DNA of 64,000 bases from NCBI GenBank assembly GCA_965226915.1, contig CBDDEJ010000009.1, forward strand, positions 248,001 to 312,000, given 5' to 3'. Below are positions 1-8,954 of the stretch, piece after piece. Source of the DNA: Io17-Chloro-G2 sp965226915 (lineage in GTDB: Bacteria > Chloroflexota > Dehalococcoidia > Lucifugimonadales > UBA3495). The notes beneath the pieces were generated by a model that was not told the origin of the DNA, did no database searches, and worked only from the letters and a program-made list of their open reading frames with translations. The translations under genes were made by a program, and so were the position numbers. The first letter of the stretch is position 1. The number at the start of each line of letters is the position of its first letter.

Positions 1-29
1 ACAGCGTTGATCCAGGCTGATCTCCGAAT

Positions 30-54
30 GTAACATAAGTGCCCCTTATGTTAC
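30..54. promoter_or_regulatory. Perfect inverted repeat upstream of the integrase
   Basis: Two 10-bp arms (30-39 GTAACATAAG and 45-54) are separated by 5 bp and end 10 bp before the integrase start codon. The position suits an autoregulatory operator. Inverted arms with a short spacer also resemble a tyrosine-recombinase core site, so it could be a recombination site. Function is inference. Confidence 0.5.
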
Positions 55-64
55 TCTTGGACCC

Positions 65-691
65 ATGAGTACCACATCACTGAGCACGAGGCGCCCTCGG
101 AGAATCAACCCCAAAGGGGGTAAATTGCAACAATTACCCCGGAAGAACAGTTACATGCTGCCGGAGTACCTGGAGATGGCCGAGGTCAACGCTCTAATCT
201 CCGCCGCTCCCAACCCAAAGGCCAGGCTGATCATGCTGGAACAGTGGCGGGCGGGTCTTCGGGTGTCTGAAGCACTGGCGCTCGAAGCCCGAGACCTGCA
301 CCTCGATTCAGACCGCCCCACACTGGTTGTCCGGCAAGGCAAGGGGCGCAATGCCCGGGTGGTCCCGGTCCATCCGAAGTTGCAGACGGCGTTGACCGCG
401 GCCACCAGCTTCGGGACCGTTGGGCAGGGCAGGTTGAGCGAGGTATCCCGGGTCACGGTCTGGAGGTGGGTGCAGCAGGCGGTCCTCCGGGCCACTGAGG
501 CGGGCCAACTCCCTCAGGGCCGGAGTGTTGGGACCCACACGCTGAGGCACAGCTACGCCCGGCACATGTTGCTCAACGGGATCCCGCTGAACTACTTAAG
601 TCGTTGGTTGGGCCACGGCCGGATCCAGACCACGCTGGTTTATCTGGAGTTGGCTCCGGACCCGTCGGGGAGTCTGGCCTCGGTGCCGTGA
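65..691 (+). CDS. Tyrosine recombinase/integrase, catalytic domain only
   Basis: 208-aa protein with a full set of tyrosine-recombinase residues: R66 in GLRVSEAL, K93 in RQGKGR, H158 and R161 in HTLRH, H184 in LGHG, and nucleophile Y193 in TLVYLEL. It cuts and rejoins DNA at specific sites. The usual N-terminal SAM-like core-binding domain (about 100 aa) is missing; only about 35 residues precede the catalytic domain, so this is either a short integrase or a truncated one that starts from an internal ATG. A perfect inverted repeat lies directly upstream. Downstream is a short non-coding stretch and then MITE debris. No cargo or att site could be assigned. Confidence 0.85.
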   Translation: MSTTSLSTRRPRRINPKGGKLQQLPRKNSYMLPEYLEMAEVNALISAAPNPKARLIMLEQWRAGLRVSEALALEARDLHLDSDRPTLVVRQGKGRNARVVPVHPKLQTALTAATSFGTVGQGRLSEVSRVTVWRWVQQAVLRATEAGQLPQGRSVGTHTLRHSYARHMLLNGIPLNYLSRWLGHGRIQTTLVYLELAPDPSGSLASVP

Positions 692-832
692 CCCATTCCC
701 TTGGTGCTGGATGGGGAGACGCATTGCCGGCAGTTCGGGGGGAACACCATGCTTCGCCACTGGAAACCTCTGGTGACGGAGTTCGCCTTGGCCGAGGCAT
801 TAGACCGGTCGGTAGATGAGCAGGACCATCAC
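692..832 (+). other. Short unassigned stretch with an ORF cut by MITE A
   Basis: From an ATG at 750 a frame reads MLRHWKPLVTEFALAEA and runs into MITE A at 833, where the element supplies a 16-residue tail and a stop. This may be the start of a small gene cut by the insertion. No family recognised. Confidence 0.25.
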
Positions 833-1011
833 CTAGAAACTCGGACGGAAACCCCGATTCTTCCCAAGTCGTCGTTTTCTTAGCGACGATTGTCGATGTA
901 ACAGTGGGTTCTTGAACCGTATTACAGACACTATCATGCCACATAAGACTATAATACGTCTGTCTGGCGTAGCGCGAAACCCGGCCAATGGCTTTCCGGC
1001 CAGACCTCTAG
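833..1011 (+). mobile_element. MITE A copy 1 (179 bp, IS1182-type ends)
   Basis: First of 12 near-identical copies. It is bounded by CTAG on both sides. The left end reads AAACTCGGACGGAAACC; the right end in reverse complement reads AGGTCTGGCCGGAAAG, close to the full IS1182-type element at 36430. There is no transposase. Subtype with CCCAAGTCGTCG. Its right CTAG is shared with MITE B copy 1. Confidence 0.9.
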
Positions 1012-1160
1012 TACTACAACGACGCGTTATGAGAAAACACGCTCAGGTCTTCTTCTTCAGCTACGGACCGTTCATCATGGGAGACTCGCACTCGTTCGTT
1101 GCCAGCTTCAAAATCCGCCCACGAGTTACCTTGTAGGATAACGCGTCGTTGTAGTACTAG
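1008..1160 (+). mobile_element. MITE B copy 1 (153 bp, IS701-type ends)
   Basis: It has 23-bp inverted terminal repeats including CTAG (starting CTAGTACTACAACGACGCG), nearly the same as the ends of the IS701 element at 7043. No coding capacity. It abuts MITE A at 1008 and an IS1182 fragment at 1157, so three elements are chained through CTAG. Confidence 0.88.
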
Positions 1161-1519
1161 CAGCCCGTCCGAGAAACGCCACAGGTGAGGCGTTGCGGGT
1201 ATGATGGAGGGAGCCTCCAGCGAGGGTGGACGCCAATGAGCAAGACCTTCCGTCCCTACGATCCCGACCAGCAGTTGCTGCTGCCGGCGGCGCTCCAGGA
1301 GTGGCTGCCGGCGGACCATCTGGCCTACTTCATCTCCGACGTGGTGGACCAACTGGACCTCTCCGCCATCACTGCCCGCTACCAGGGCGAGGAGCGGGGC
1401 GGCCCTCCCTATCATCCCAGGATGATGGTCAAGGTGCTGCTCTACGGTTACTGCATCGGCGTGTCCTCCTCACGCCGCATCGCCCAGCGCCTCCACGAGG
1501 ACATCGCCTTCCGGGTGCT
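1157..1519 (+). pseudogene. IS1182-family transposase, N-terminal fragment with left IS end
   Basis: The left end starts at CTAG (CTAGCAGCCCGTCCGAGAAA), resembling the other IS1182-type ends here. Coding begins with ATG at 1236 (MSKTFRPYDPDQ) and continues about 95 aa through the typical N-terminal helical domain (GYCIGVSSSRRIAQRLHEDIAFRVL region), then stops matching at about 1519. The catalytic part is lost. A C-terminal fragment of the same transposase type lies at 5279-5887, so the two could be parts of one element broken by rearrangement, or independent remnants. Confidence 0.8.
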
Positions 1520-1736
1520 GCTGACGGTGTTGCTGGCCGTCGGCTTGGCACTCGTGGCCGAAAACGACGTGCTCGCCTCCGTCGTCGGATGGGCCCTCCT
1601 GCTAAATGTCATGGGGTCGGCGGGAGACATGCTCATAATGCGCAAGCTGGTCCCCTATCCCCGCGCGACCAGTTTCGAGGACACCGGGGAAGGATTCGTC
1701 GCTTACGGACCGGCGAGCGGGTTCGAATTGCAATAG
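1520..1736 (+). pseudogene. DUF3267-like membrane metalloprotease, C-terminal remnant
   Basis: The frame continues out of the IS fragment into about 72 residues with one or two hydrophobic segments (LLAVGLALVAENDVLA, VGWALLLNVMGSAGD) and ends GFVAYGPASGFELQ. This looks like the last transmembrane helices of a DUF3267-type zincin. The N-terminal HExxH part is absent, so it is a remnant fused by deletion to the transposase start. Family assignment is from recall of the motif pattern and is moderate. Confidence 0.5.
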
Positions 1737-2059
1737 GCGGCCTGCGACTCCGCCACATCATCTGACCAGGTAGCATTGCGGATGGGCACGAAGGTGCTGA
1801 TTTCCGACCACGTCTGGCGGAGCGTGGAGCCCGAGAGGGCGGTGCCGGCCGAGGTGGGCGCCGCGCCACCAGCCTAGACAAGAAATCAAGAACTTTCACG
1901 TTGAGGTTCGTTCTGGACCTGTAGTCAGTCCCAGTTCCGCCGCATCATGCGAAGCCCGCCCTGCTTGGTTGTGGTAGAGTGCCCATGGAACGTCGCTGCC
2001 CGCCGTGCGGACGCGGGAGGCTCCGACATGCCAAAAGCCCGTAGCAGCAAGGCTGGCCG
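1737..2059. other. Gene-poor stretch with two possible remnants
   Basis: A 31-aa frame at 1782-1877 (MGTKVLISDHVWRSVEPERA) resembles the beginning of a D-isomer 2-hydroxyacid dehydrogenase and is cut short. On the minus strand around 1876-1910 the reading NLNVKVLDF resembles the serine-recombinase-type tail seen at 59.3 and 62.5 kb. Nothing else was recognised. Confidence 0.3.
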
Positions 2060-2623
2060 ATGTTCAAACTGATCGCTCCGCGAGACCTGGACCCGATCCC
2101 TGCCGTCGCAGCCGCGGCCTTCGTGGCCTTGGCCATTTTTGCCTGGACCGAGAGAACCGGCATCCTTGACCCGGAGGGGCTGTCCGTTCCCTACTGGCCT
2201 TGGAAGCTGTGGCAAATCGGCCCGTTGCTGATGGGGTTCGGCGGCGTCTGGTGGGTCTGGTTGAGCACCCGCCGCGTCCCCTGGGTGCGCAATCTAGCGC
2301 TGGGTATAGTAGCTTTGGCGGTGCTCGCCAATGGGTACAGCGACCTGTTCGGCAACTATCGGGGTGACGTGTGGCGAACCGTCAACCCTCTGTTCATCGG
2401 TTCCTCCAGCGTGGCTGCGGTGGCTCTGTGGCGCTGCGGACGCCCTGCGGGGCGCGTGGGCGCGGTGGTTTCGGCGGCGCTGGGCGCCCTGGTTTTCGCC
2501 AATGCATACTTCGTCAACAACGGGGTTATCTGGCAGATACTGGACCCTGCACGGATGCTTACGGCGCTGGCCTGGGCCGCCGGCGCCAGCCATGCCAACA
2601 TCGCAACACCCCAAAGCAGTTAG
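2060..2623 (+). CDS. Multi-pass membrane protein of unknown function
   Basis: 187 aa with about five hydrophobic helices: residues near 13-30, 52-70, 80-95, 112-128 and 135-152. Loops are rich in W and R. There are no catalytic motifs. The upstream purine stretch AGCAAGG offers a weak ribosome site 8-10 bases before the ATG. It ends before IS481 debris and stands alone, so no pathway can be assigned. It appears intact. Confidence 0.55.
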   Translation: MFKLIAPRDLDPIPAVAAAAFVALAIFAWTERTGILDPEGLSVPYWPWKLWQIGPLLMGFGGVWWVWLSTRRVPWVRNLALGIVALAVLANGYSDLFGNYRGDVWRTVNPLFIGSSSVAAVALWRCGRPAGRVGAVVSAALGALVFANAYFVNNGVIWQILDPARMLTALAWAAGASHANIATPQSS

Positions 2624-2753
2624 TCGTCCGCGATTCCTCCGGGCCTTGGTCTACTCCTGAGATAGACAGCAGCCATAGCTCGCCGAGCTACTCTGCCTCC
2701 ATCTGCATCATGGCACAGAGGAGCTCCTCGTGACTTAGGCAGTCCCGCACTCC

Positions 2754-2978
2754 CTACTGCATAGCGGCCGTAGCAGCTTCCTGAACTCGCAGCAACTCTT
2801 CTTCCGTCATCCAGGCGTACTGCTGGGCGCCAGCGTTGCTGACCTCGACGAACTCATCTGCGGGCATTGCTTCTATGCCCTGCAAGCCGGATGAGAGGAG
2901 TGCGACGAAGGCCGGGTTCGCCCGGGCAAAGTTTTCCAGGCAACTAGAGTCTCTTCGGTCACATCGCCGATGGCACAC
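2754..2978 (-). pseudogene. C-terminal remnant of an unidentified protein
   Basis: About 60 residues (ENFARANPAFVALLSSGLQG through MTEEELLRVQEAATAAMQ) have a natural amphipathic, coding-like composition and a stop. The first 10-15 residues look non-native. It is probably the tail of a larger minus-strand gene cut by the IS481 fragment that begins near 3000. Family not recognised. Confidence 0.3.
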
Positions 2979-3004
2979 TGTATGCCGTTTGCGAATATCT
3001 TGAA

Positions 3005-3625
3005 GTTGGTCTCCGGTTCAATGCAGTGGGGCCGGACTGGACGAAATCGAGAACCGAGGCCGATTCGCGGGTCACTCCGTCGCTCGGCATTGGGATGGTC
3101 ATGGACGACTACTCACGCTTCATCCTGGCCCACAGGCTTCAGAGGGATATGACCTCCGACTCCTTCATAGAGGTGGTCCAGGAGGCCGTGGACAGGACCG
3201 GCATTGAACAGGTCCCGATAGAAGACCGGACCAGGCTGCTGAGCGACAACGGCCCCGGCTCTGTGTCCAGAGCCTTCAGGGACTACCTGGGTATGGTGGG
3301 CATCAAGCACATCCTGGCAACGCCCTTCCATCCTCAGACCAACGGCAAGCTGGAGCGCTACCACCAGACCCTCAAGGGGGACGTGAACCAACTGCCGTAT
3401 GAGTTGCCTTCAGACTTGGAGGCGGCCATCGTGGCCTTCGTCAGCTATTACACCTACCGGCGCTATCACAAGGCCCTGGGAAACGTGACGCCCTCGGCTG
3501 TGCTCAAGGGAAGGCGGCCGGAGATCCTACGACGCAGAAAGGAGGTGCAGGCCCAAACAATCCAACGGCGAAGACAGTACAACAGGGCCATCAGGGAGCC
3601 TACGAGACCTCAATCAGCCCCCTGA
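3005..3625 (+). pseudogene. IS481/IS3-type transposase, catalytic-core fragment
   Basis: The rve integrase core is present: D in VMDDYSRFIL, D in LLSDNGPG, and E in TNGKLERYHQTLK, followed by the usual YYTYRRYHKALG region and a basic tail. The N-terminal helix-turn-helix part is missing, so the reading has no credible start. It is a 5'-truncated copy. No terminal repeats were found. Confidence 0.8.
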
Positions 3626-3903
3626 TCTCTCGGGTCTCAAAGTGTCTCACTTTTGCTGGTTGCCAACAGCATGGACATCAACTCCCGCCCGCCTCTTGAT
3701 AGCCTGTCGTCAGCGCGTCAAGAACTTGGGGCGTAATGTTCTTAACGGTGTTTCCCTGTCCGATCTTGATCGGCGCGATAACCTGTTCAACGGCTTCGAT
3801 CGAGTTCGGGGCAAGCCGCTCGAACACAGAGCGCCAAACTGAGATGTATGGTTGCTGATTGTCGTTCCAGATGGTCACCAGGCCCACTTTATCCGGCATG
3901 ACT

Positions 3904-4082
3904 CTAGAAACTCGGACGGAAACCCCGATTCTCTCCAAGCTGCCGTTTTCTTAGCGACGATTATCGATGCAACAGTGGGTTTTTGAACCGTATTACAGAC
4001 ACTATCATGCCATATAAGACTATAATACGTCTGTCTGGCGTAGCGCGAAACCCGGCCAATGGCTTTCCGGCCAGACCTCTAG
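3904..4082 (+). mobile_element. MITE A copy 2
   Basis: 179 bp, CTAG-bounded, of the TCCAAGCTGCCG subtype. It is inserted in the minus-strand phage-linked gene. Its right CTAG is shared with MITE B copy 2. Confidence 0.9.
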
Positions 4083-4231
4083 TACTACAACGACGTGTTA
4101 TCCTACAAGGTAACTCGTGGGCGGATTTTGAAGCTGGCAACGAACGAGTGCGAGTCTCCCATGATGAACGGTCCGTAGCTGAAGAAGAAGACCTGAGCGT
4201 GTTTTCTCATAACGCGTCGTTGTAGTACTAG
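4079..4231 (-). mobile_element. MITE B copy 2 (inverted relative to copy 1)
   Basis: 153 bp with the same terminal repeats but the interior in the opposite orientation to copy 1. One end carries the ACGTGTTATCC variant. It abuts the right end of MITE A copy 2. Confidence 0.88.
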
Positions 4232-4543
4232 GCAAGAGGGTGTATCGTTGGCCGGAGTAGCTGTCGAGGCGGACGTTCGGCAGTGAAGCCAACCGCTCCG
4301 CCCACGCAATCAACTCGTCGAACATTGTACGGGTCTCGCCAGTAGCGCCTTCTATCGAAGCTTGAAACGCATCGGGGCCAGACGACAGAATTCCGCTGGA
4401 TCCCGCGGGTCTCGCCCTTCCAGGCGTTGCGAAAGGCATCGTCGCGCTGATATCAGGGGAGACGCGTTGGGGTAAAGCGACCTGGGCCCCATTCACCTCA
4501 TAAACCTTGAGAGTCATCAGGTCAATGGTTAGCGCCTGAACTG

Positions 4544-5284
4544 TTATGTGTCTTGCAGCTCGGCTTGCACCAGCCGCCCCAGGGGTGATAGGACACCGAA
4601 TAGGGCCAGCCGCCATGCTTCCCGGACTGAGGCCGCCTGAGAGCCGCCCCATAGGGCCGCGTTGAAGCCGCAGGCTGCGTAAATCTCCCGGCTGGATACA
4701 TCCACCAGGTCCACCAGTGACGCCGGCGGCTCTGCCCCAAAGCGTTCGGCTTTCAGGTCAACCTTGGCGTCTCCGCCCGCGTTGCCCCAGTCTCCCGTCT
4801 CCAGGAGCGCCACACGGCCCGCCGCGTTCTTGATATCAGCCTTGAGGCCCTCGACCGTGGCATCGGCGCCGTCGACCGGGATCCCCAGGAGTCTACCGAC
4901 TGGACCGCTGGCCTCGTTCGCCAACGCGTTCACCGTCTCTGCGGATAGCTTACCGGCCAGCGCCGCCACTTCAACCGGCCCGTTGCCTCTCCAGGGCGTC
5001 GACGCGTCCGCAGCATAGCGAAAGTGAAGCACTGAGGCCGCCGGTACAAAGTCGTAGGTCACGGTCCGGCTTGGCCCGCCGAGCGTCAAGCGGTACTCCC
5101 ATTCCTCTGGAAACGGCCCTCCCTCAACGTCGTGCGTCTCCGCAGGTATCAGCCGCAGCCGTCCGCTCGTGGTGTCAATCAGGAAGACCACCTCACCACG
5201 TCGGATTAGCGACCGCCCCACCATCTCCAGGATTGATGGAGTCAAGGCCGAGGAAATGGAGTCCGGCCCGGAGACCTCGGCAGC
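4544..5284 (-). pseudogene. Phage portal protein, N-terminally truncated
   Basis: About 245 residues of the clip/wing and stem regions remain: SLIRRGEVVFLIDTTSGRL, a VLHFRYAADASTPWRGNGP loop, and the C-terminal SSREIYAACGFNAALWGG and SVREAWRLALFGVLSPL helices. Portals form the DNA-entry ring of tailed phages. The first part is replaced at about 5280 by a plus-strand IS1182 fragment. A further phage-like gene follows at 4517. No terminase, capsid or tail genes remain, so this is a prophage scrap. Confidence 0.75.
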
Positions 5285-5887
5285 CGCATCATGAAGGCCA
5301 GGCAAGGGTACGTGCAGGGCTACAATGCCCAGGCTGTGGTGAGTGAGGAGCAGATCATAGTAGCCGTTGGAGTGACCCAAGAGGCCAACGATGTGCAGCA
5401 ACTGGAGCCGATGCTCCAAACCATGGCGCATACTCTGGAGGCAGCCGGCATAGAGGACCGGCCCAAAGCGGGCCTGGCCGATGCCGGGTACTGGAGTGAG
5501 ACCAACATCAGGGCTTGCTCCTGGCCAGAGATGCCTGAGCTTCTTATTGCCACCACCAAGGATTGGAAACAGCGGAAGATGCTACGGGAGAAGGGGTGTC
5601 CCCGAGGACGTATACCAAAAGGACTGAGCCCGAGGGACAGGATAGAGCGCAAGCTTCTGACAAAGGGAGGCCGAGCTCTGTACAAGAAGCGGGGTGTACT
5701 GGTGGAGCCGGTGTTCGGACAGGTCAAGGAAGGACAGGGGTTCCGACGGTTTATGCGACGGGGGTTGGGCGCTGCACAGAGTGAGTGGTCGCTGGCAGGG
5801 ATGACCCATAACTTGCTCAAGCTATGGCGCAGTGGCCAAGCCCCATGGGGAGAGGGAATGGGAAGACGAAGAGGCCGGGCTCGGTGA
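5279..5887 (+). pseudogene. IS1182-family transposase, C-terminal fragment
   Basis: About 200 residues starting at the junction with the portal gene (IMKARQGYVQGYNAQAVV), through LADAGYWSETNI, to the C-terminal VEPVFGQVKEGQGFRRFMRRG motif that carries the last acidic residue of the DDE triad, and THNLLKLWRSG. The N-terminal half is absent and no right terminal repeat was found after the stop. It is of the same type as the N-terminal fragment at 1236. Confidence 0.8.
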
Positions 5888-6318
5888 TGCCCAGGTGGAA
5901 TATCTAATGTCCGCTGGCTGGGACGCCGGCCGTGCTGCAGGCCTCAAGGAGCTCAACGCTTACGATCCTGGCGCCCACGACCTTCTAACGTGTCGATGCT
6001 GGTGCTGCGAGGCCTTCCAGATCATGGCCACCAGGTTGCGGCCCCTGACGTTCGGCCGTTCCTGACCCGGGCCCGGACCGTGGCCACTTGATCACCTGGT
6101 GGATGGGCAACCCCGGCAGCGGCCGAGCTCCCGATTGTCGGCGGTGGCGTGGTTGTCGCTTCGACTGGGACATTTGTACCTCCTGCAGTAACTTTCCGCC
6201 TAACATACGCCTTCTAGTTTAGCCGGAAAGTGCTTCGGGCGGATCAGCGGAAAACCGCCGCCCTGTGAGGCGATTTAAGGCGGATGTCCGGGCGGGCGGG
6301 TAGTCCAGACCACCCAAG
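5888..6318. other. Gene-poor stretch with an IS1182-like end
   Basis: The plus-strand frame continuing to 6065 has no recognisable domain. At 6214 a CTAG is followed by TTTAGCCGGAAAGTGC, matching the IS1182-type terminal pattern at 13 of 16 positions. A near-complementary arm (ACTTTCCGCCTAA) lies about 20 bp upstream. This is probably a solo IS end. Confidence 0.35.
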
Positions 6319-6489
6319 CGCCCAGGACCGCCAGCGCCGGTTACCCTGGTGTCGACGGCTGGCGGTCCTGGGCGAAAGCCTTACCCGGTTTCCGGGGCTC
6401 GGGCGCTGGCCAGGACCGCCAGCCGTCCGGCGTTTCCCGCTTGTATAGAGAACAGTCTGCCCCCAATATGGACCATATTGGGGGCAGAC
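6319..6489. repeat. Cluster of long inverted repeats
   Basis: 17-bp arms at 6319-6335 and 6358-6374 (core GCCCAGGACCGCCAGC and its complement) are followed by a third copy of the core at 6410-6423. A separate 17-bp perfect palindrome with a 1-base centre lies at 6455-6489 (arm GTCTGCCCCCAATATGG). There are no U-tracts, so they are not classical terminators. No gene overlaps. Confidence 0.7.
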
Positions 6490-6570
6490 CGCTCAACGCA
6501 CGCTGAGCGGAGGCCTGCCCAGGTCGGAAGAACTACGGGCCAGGACAATCGGCCCAGGGCCTGTGGACAC

Positions 6571-6960
6571 TCAGCCAGCCGCTAGACGCTCAGCGTCATC
6601 GATGTAATCGGCGGTTTCTCTGATCCGGCGCTCAGTGTCGGCCAAAGGTTCGCAGAGGCCCAGGTAGAAGCAGTCACCGTGGAGCGACCCCTGCCGGATG
6701 TAATATCTGGCCACCAGGCGAGCCTGTCGCACATCCTGGTCCAGGCCCTCCAGATGCCTCAGTTCCGTCGATGTCTGCGGCGTCCGCTCCGGCTCGTCGC
6801 CGGTCCTGGCCAGCACCAAGGCGTCTGTGGCGCGCTTCGTGGCGCCCCAGGCCTTCTCGGCCGCATTCCGGACCTTTCCCTGAGCCAACATTTCAAGGGC
6901 GTCAGCCTGCAGGGCCCGGGCGTCGGTAAATATTTCGAGCACTCGGTCAGTGGCTACCAT
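6571..6960 (-). CDS. HEPN-type protein (PaREP1-like), possible RNase toxin
   Basis: 129 aa from ATG 6960; GGGGAGAGGA lies directly upstream and favours this start over one at 6981. The protein is all-helical, with the early segment GKVRNAAEKAWGATKRATDAL typical of HEPN/PaREP1 proteins, and the motif R89-Q-G-S-L-H94, which fits the R-x4-6-H signature of HEPN ribonucleases. HEPN proteins often pair with an antitoxin or act in defence. The gene just upstream, which would be the partner, is a pseudogene split by IS701 and MITE A. A degraded homologue with the same RQGRLH motif lies at 28137-28330. Confidence 0.7.
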   Translation of the reverse strand: MVATDRVLEIFTDARALQADALEMLAQGKVRNAAEKAWGATKRATDALVLARTGDEPERTPQTSTELRHLEGLDQDVRQARLVARYYIRQGSLHGDCFYLGLCEPLADTERRIRETADYIDDAERLAAG

Positions 6961-7042
6961 TCCTCTCCCCTTCTGGAGCAACGAGCAACGGGCGGGCCTC
7001 GTCGACAGTCAGGCTAGCTTTGGTCGATGAGAGATGGATCGG

Positions 7043-8508
7043 CTAGTATTACAACGTCAGTTAGTTTGATAGGATAACTGTGTAGCTGGAGAGGGAATAG
7101 GCAGGTGAGGTGGGGATGTGGATGCGGCAGCTTTCGAGCAGGTGTACGGGTCATTTCGGGATTTTCACGCTTACTTCGCGCCGCTGTTTGGCCGCCGGGA
7201 GACGCGGGAGCACAGCGGTCATTATCTCCAGGCCCTGCTGGTACAGTCTGGGGAGCGGCGCAACGCTGAGAACCTGTCGGAGACGGTTCCGGGGTCAGCC
7301 CGAGGGATGCAGCGGTTTCTCACCGATTCTCCCTGGGACGATGAGGTGATTATAGGACGGCTGCAGGAGTACCTGGGAACCCGGCTGGAGCATCCGGAAG
7401 GGGTGTGGGCGCTGGACGGCAGCGACTTTCCCAAGCAGGGGAGGAAGTCGGTGGGAGTGGCCCGGCAGTACTGCGGGAGGCTGGGGAAGGTGGCCAACTG
7501 CCAGGCGGGGATGTTCCTGGCCTATGTCAGCCCGTTGGGACGGGCATTGGTGGACAAGGGGCTGTATCTGCCCGAGAGTTGGACCTCGGACAAAGACCGG
7601 TGTGAGGCGGCGGGTGTGCCGGAGGATAGGCAGGGCTACCGGTCCAAGACGGAGTTGGCCTTGGAGATGGTGGGGCGGGCACAGGAGCGGGGCCACCTGA
7701 AGGCTGGATGGGTCGCGGCGGACGACGCCTTTGGGATGTCGCCGTCCTTCCGGGAGGGCCTGGCGGCCTTGGGGATGTGGTACGTGCTGGACGTTCCGTC
7801 CGGCTTTACGGTGTGGCCGCCGGAGCCTGCCTGGACCAGTGCGGAGTATCAGGGATTCGGGCGTCCCCGCAAACCCAGGCTGCGAGACGGTCAGCGCCGG
7901 ACCATGGAGCAGCGCAGCGACGAGTTGCCGGAGGAGGCCTGGCGTGAGATTACGGTGGCCGAGGGAAGCCAGGGACCACGCAGCTACCTTTTCAGCGCCC
8001 AGAGGGTGCGACCGACCAGCAGGCGCAAGCCCGGCGAAATCCACTGGGCCGTCTACCGCCGGAACCTGGACGGCAGCGAACCCCGCTACTACCTGTCCAA
8101 TGCTCCGGAGGATACCCCGTTGGAGACCCTGGCATACGTGGGAGGCTCCCGTTGGCGTATAGAAACGGAGTTTGAGACGGAGAAAAGCGACGTAGGCCTG
8201 GACGAGTACGAGACCCGCACCTGGGCTGGCTGGCATCACCACGTGGCCCTGTGCCTGCTGGGCGGAGCTTTTCTGCTGAGCCTGCAACAGGCTTGGGGGG
8301 GAAAAGATGCCCCGGATCACGAGGCCGCAGGTCTACCGGGTGGTGCGGGAAATGCTGCCCCGGGAACGGTTCGGGCCAACCGAGTTGCTGCGGTGGCTTG
8401 AGGATACGCAGGACAGTAACGAACGGGCCAAACGCTCCCATGCCAAGCGCCGCGCCGCCATGCGGGCATCACCCCACATCCCTCCCTGAACTGACGTTGT
8501 AATACTAG
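7043..8508 (+). mobile_element. IS701-family insertion sequence
   Basis: 1466 bp including the flanking CTAGs, with 20-bp perfect inverted ends (CTAGTATTACAACGTCAGTT). IS701-family elements are known to make 4-bp duplications at YTAR-type sites, which fits CTAG here. The right CTAG is shared with MITE A copy 3. Confidence 0.9.
7118..8489 (+). CDS. IS701-family transposase, frameshifted near the 3' end
   Basis: DDE transposase: first Asp in ALDGSDFPKQGR, second in VAADDAFG, acidic third position in RWRIETEFETEKSD. The first frame runs 7118-8401. The natural-looking C-terminus (MPRITRPQVYRVVREMLPRE to the stop at 8489) is in another frame, entered at a run of seven G followed by four A (8295-8305). 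The shift is either an inactivating one-base insertion or slippage at the homopolymer. It would act on ends like those of MITE B. Confidence 0.88.
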
Positions 8509-8683
8509 AGGTCTGGCCGGAAAGCCATTGGCCGGGTTTCGCGCTACGCCAGACAGACGTATTATAGTCTTATGTGGCATGATAGTATCTGTAATATGGT
8601 TCGAGAACCCACTGTTACATCGACAATCGTCGCTGAGAAAACGACGGCTTGGGGAGAATCAGGGTTTCCGTCCGAGTTTCTAG
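8505..8683 (-). mobile_element. MITE A copy 3
   Basis: 179 bp in reverse orientation. Its right end (at 8505) shares CTAG with the IS701 element. Together they split the gene upstream of the HEPN gene. Confidence 0.9.
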
Positions 8684-8954
8684 GGCCTGGACCTCGAAAA
8701 ACGCCTTGGCCTTGCCGGCGACGTAACCTCGGACTCAGGCCAGATAGTCCCGGTCCCGTACCTACTGAACGGCGTCCTCGACGTCTTGGTCGATGTCCGC
8801 GGGCTCCGGAGCGCAGGCCGGCCTGTTGTTGGGATTAAGGACGATGATCACCTTCCTGTGGCCACGACCACACCGGCAGCGGCGTCGGCGGCCTGGTGCA
8901 GCGCCCTGAGCACCCTCCGGAGCTCCTGGACGCGTACGTGGGGGAACGGAGGGT

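Larger units (their letters stand above)
3678..4517 (-). pseudogene. Unknown phage-linked gene split by MITE A + MITE B
   Basis: The 5' part runs from ATG 4517 (MTLKVYEVNG) to the CTAG at 4228-4231; the 3' part runs from 3907 to the stop at 3678 and includes IWNDNQQPYISVWRSVFERL. Removing 3904-4227 and leaving one CTAG gives the continuous reading RYTLLPRVMPDKVGLVTIW. The restored protein would be about 170 aa. It lies 27 bp downstream of the phage portal fragment on the same strand, so it may be a phage head or neck gene, but no family was recognised. Confidence 0.75.

Noticed and set aside
833..1011. Conserved protein MNRITDTIMPHKTIIRLSGV seen in many places
   Set aside because: It is the translation of MITE A itself and recurs with every copy. 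It has no ribosome site and no selection for frame.
7295..8320. Minus-strand frame of 341 codons in the IS701 element
   Set aside because: Antisense of the DDE transposase, which has clear motifs on the plus strand.
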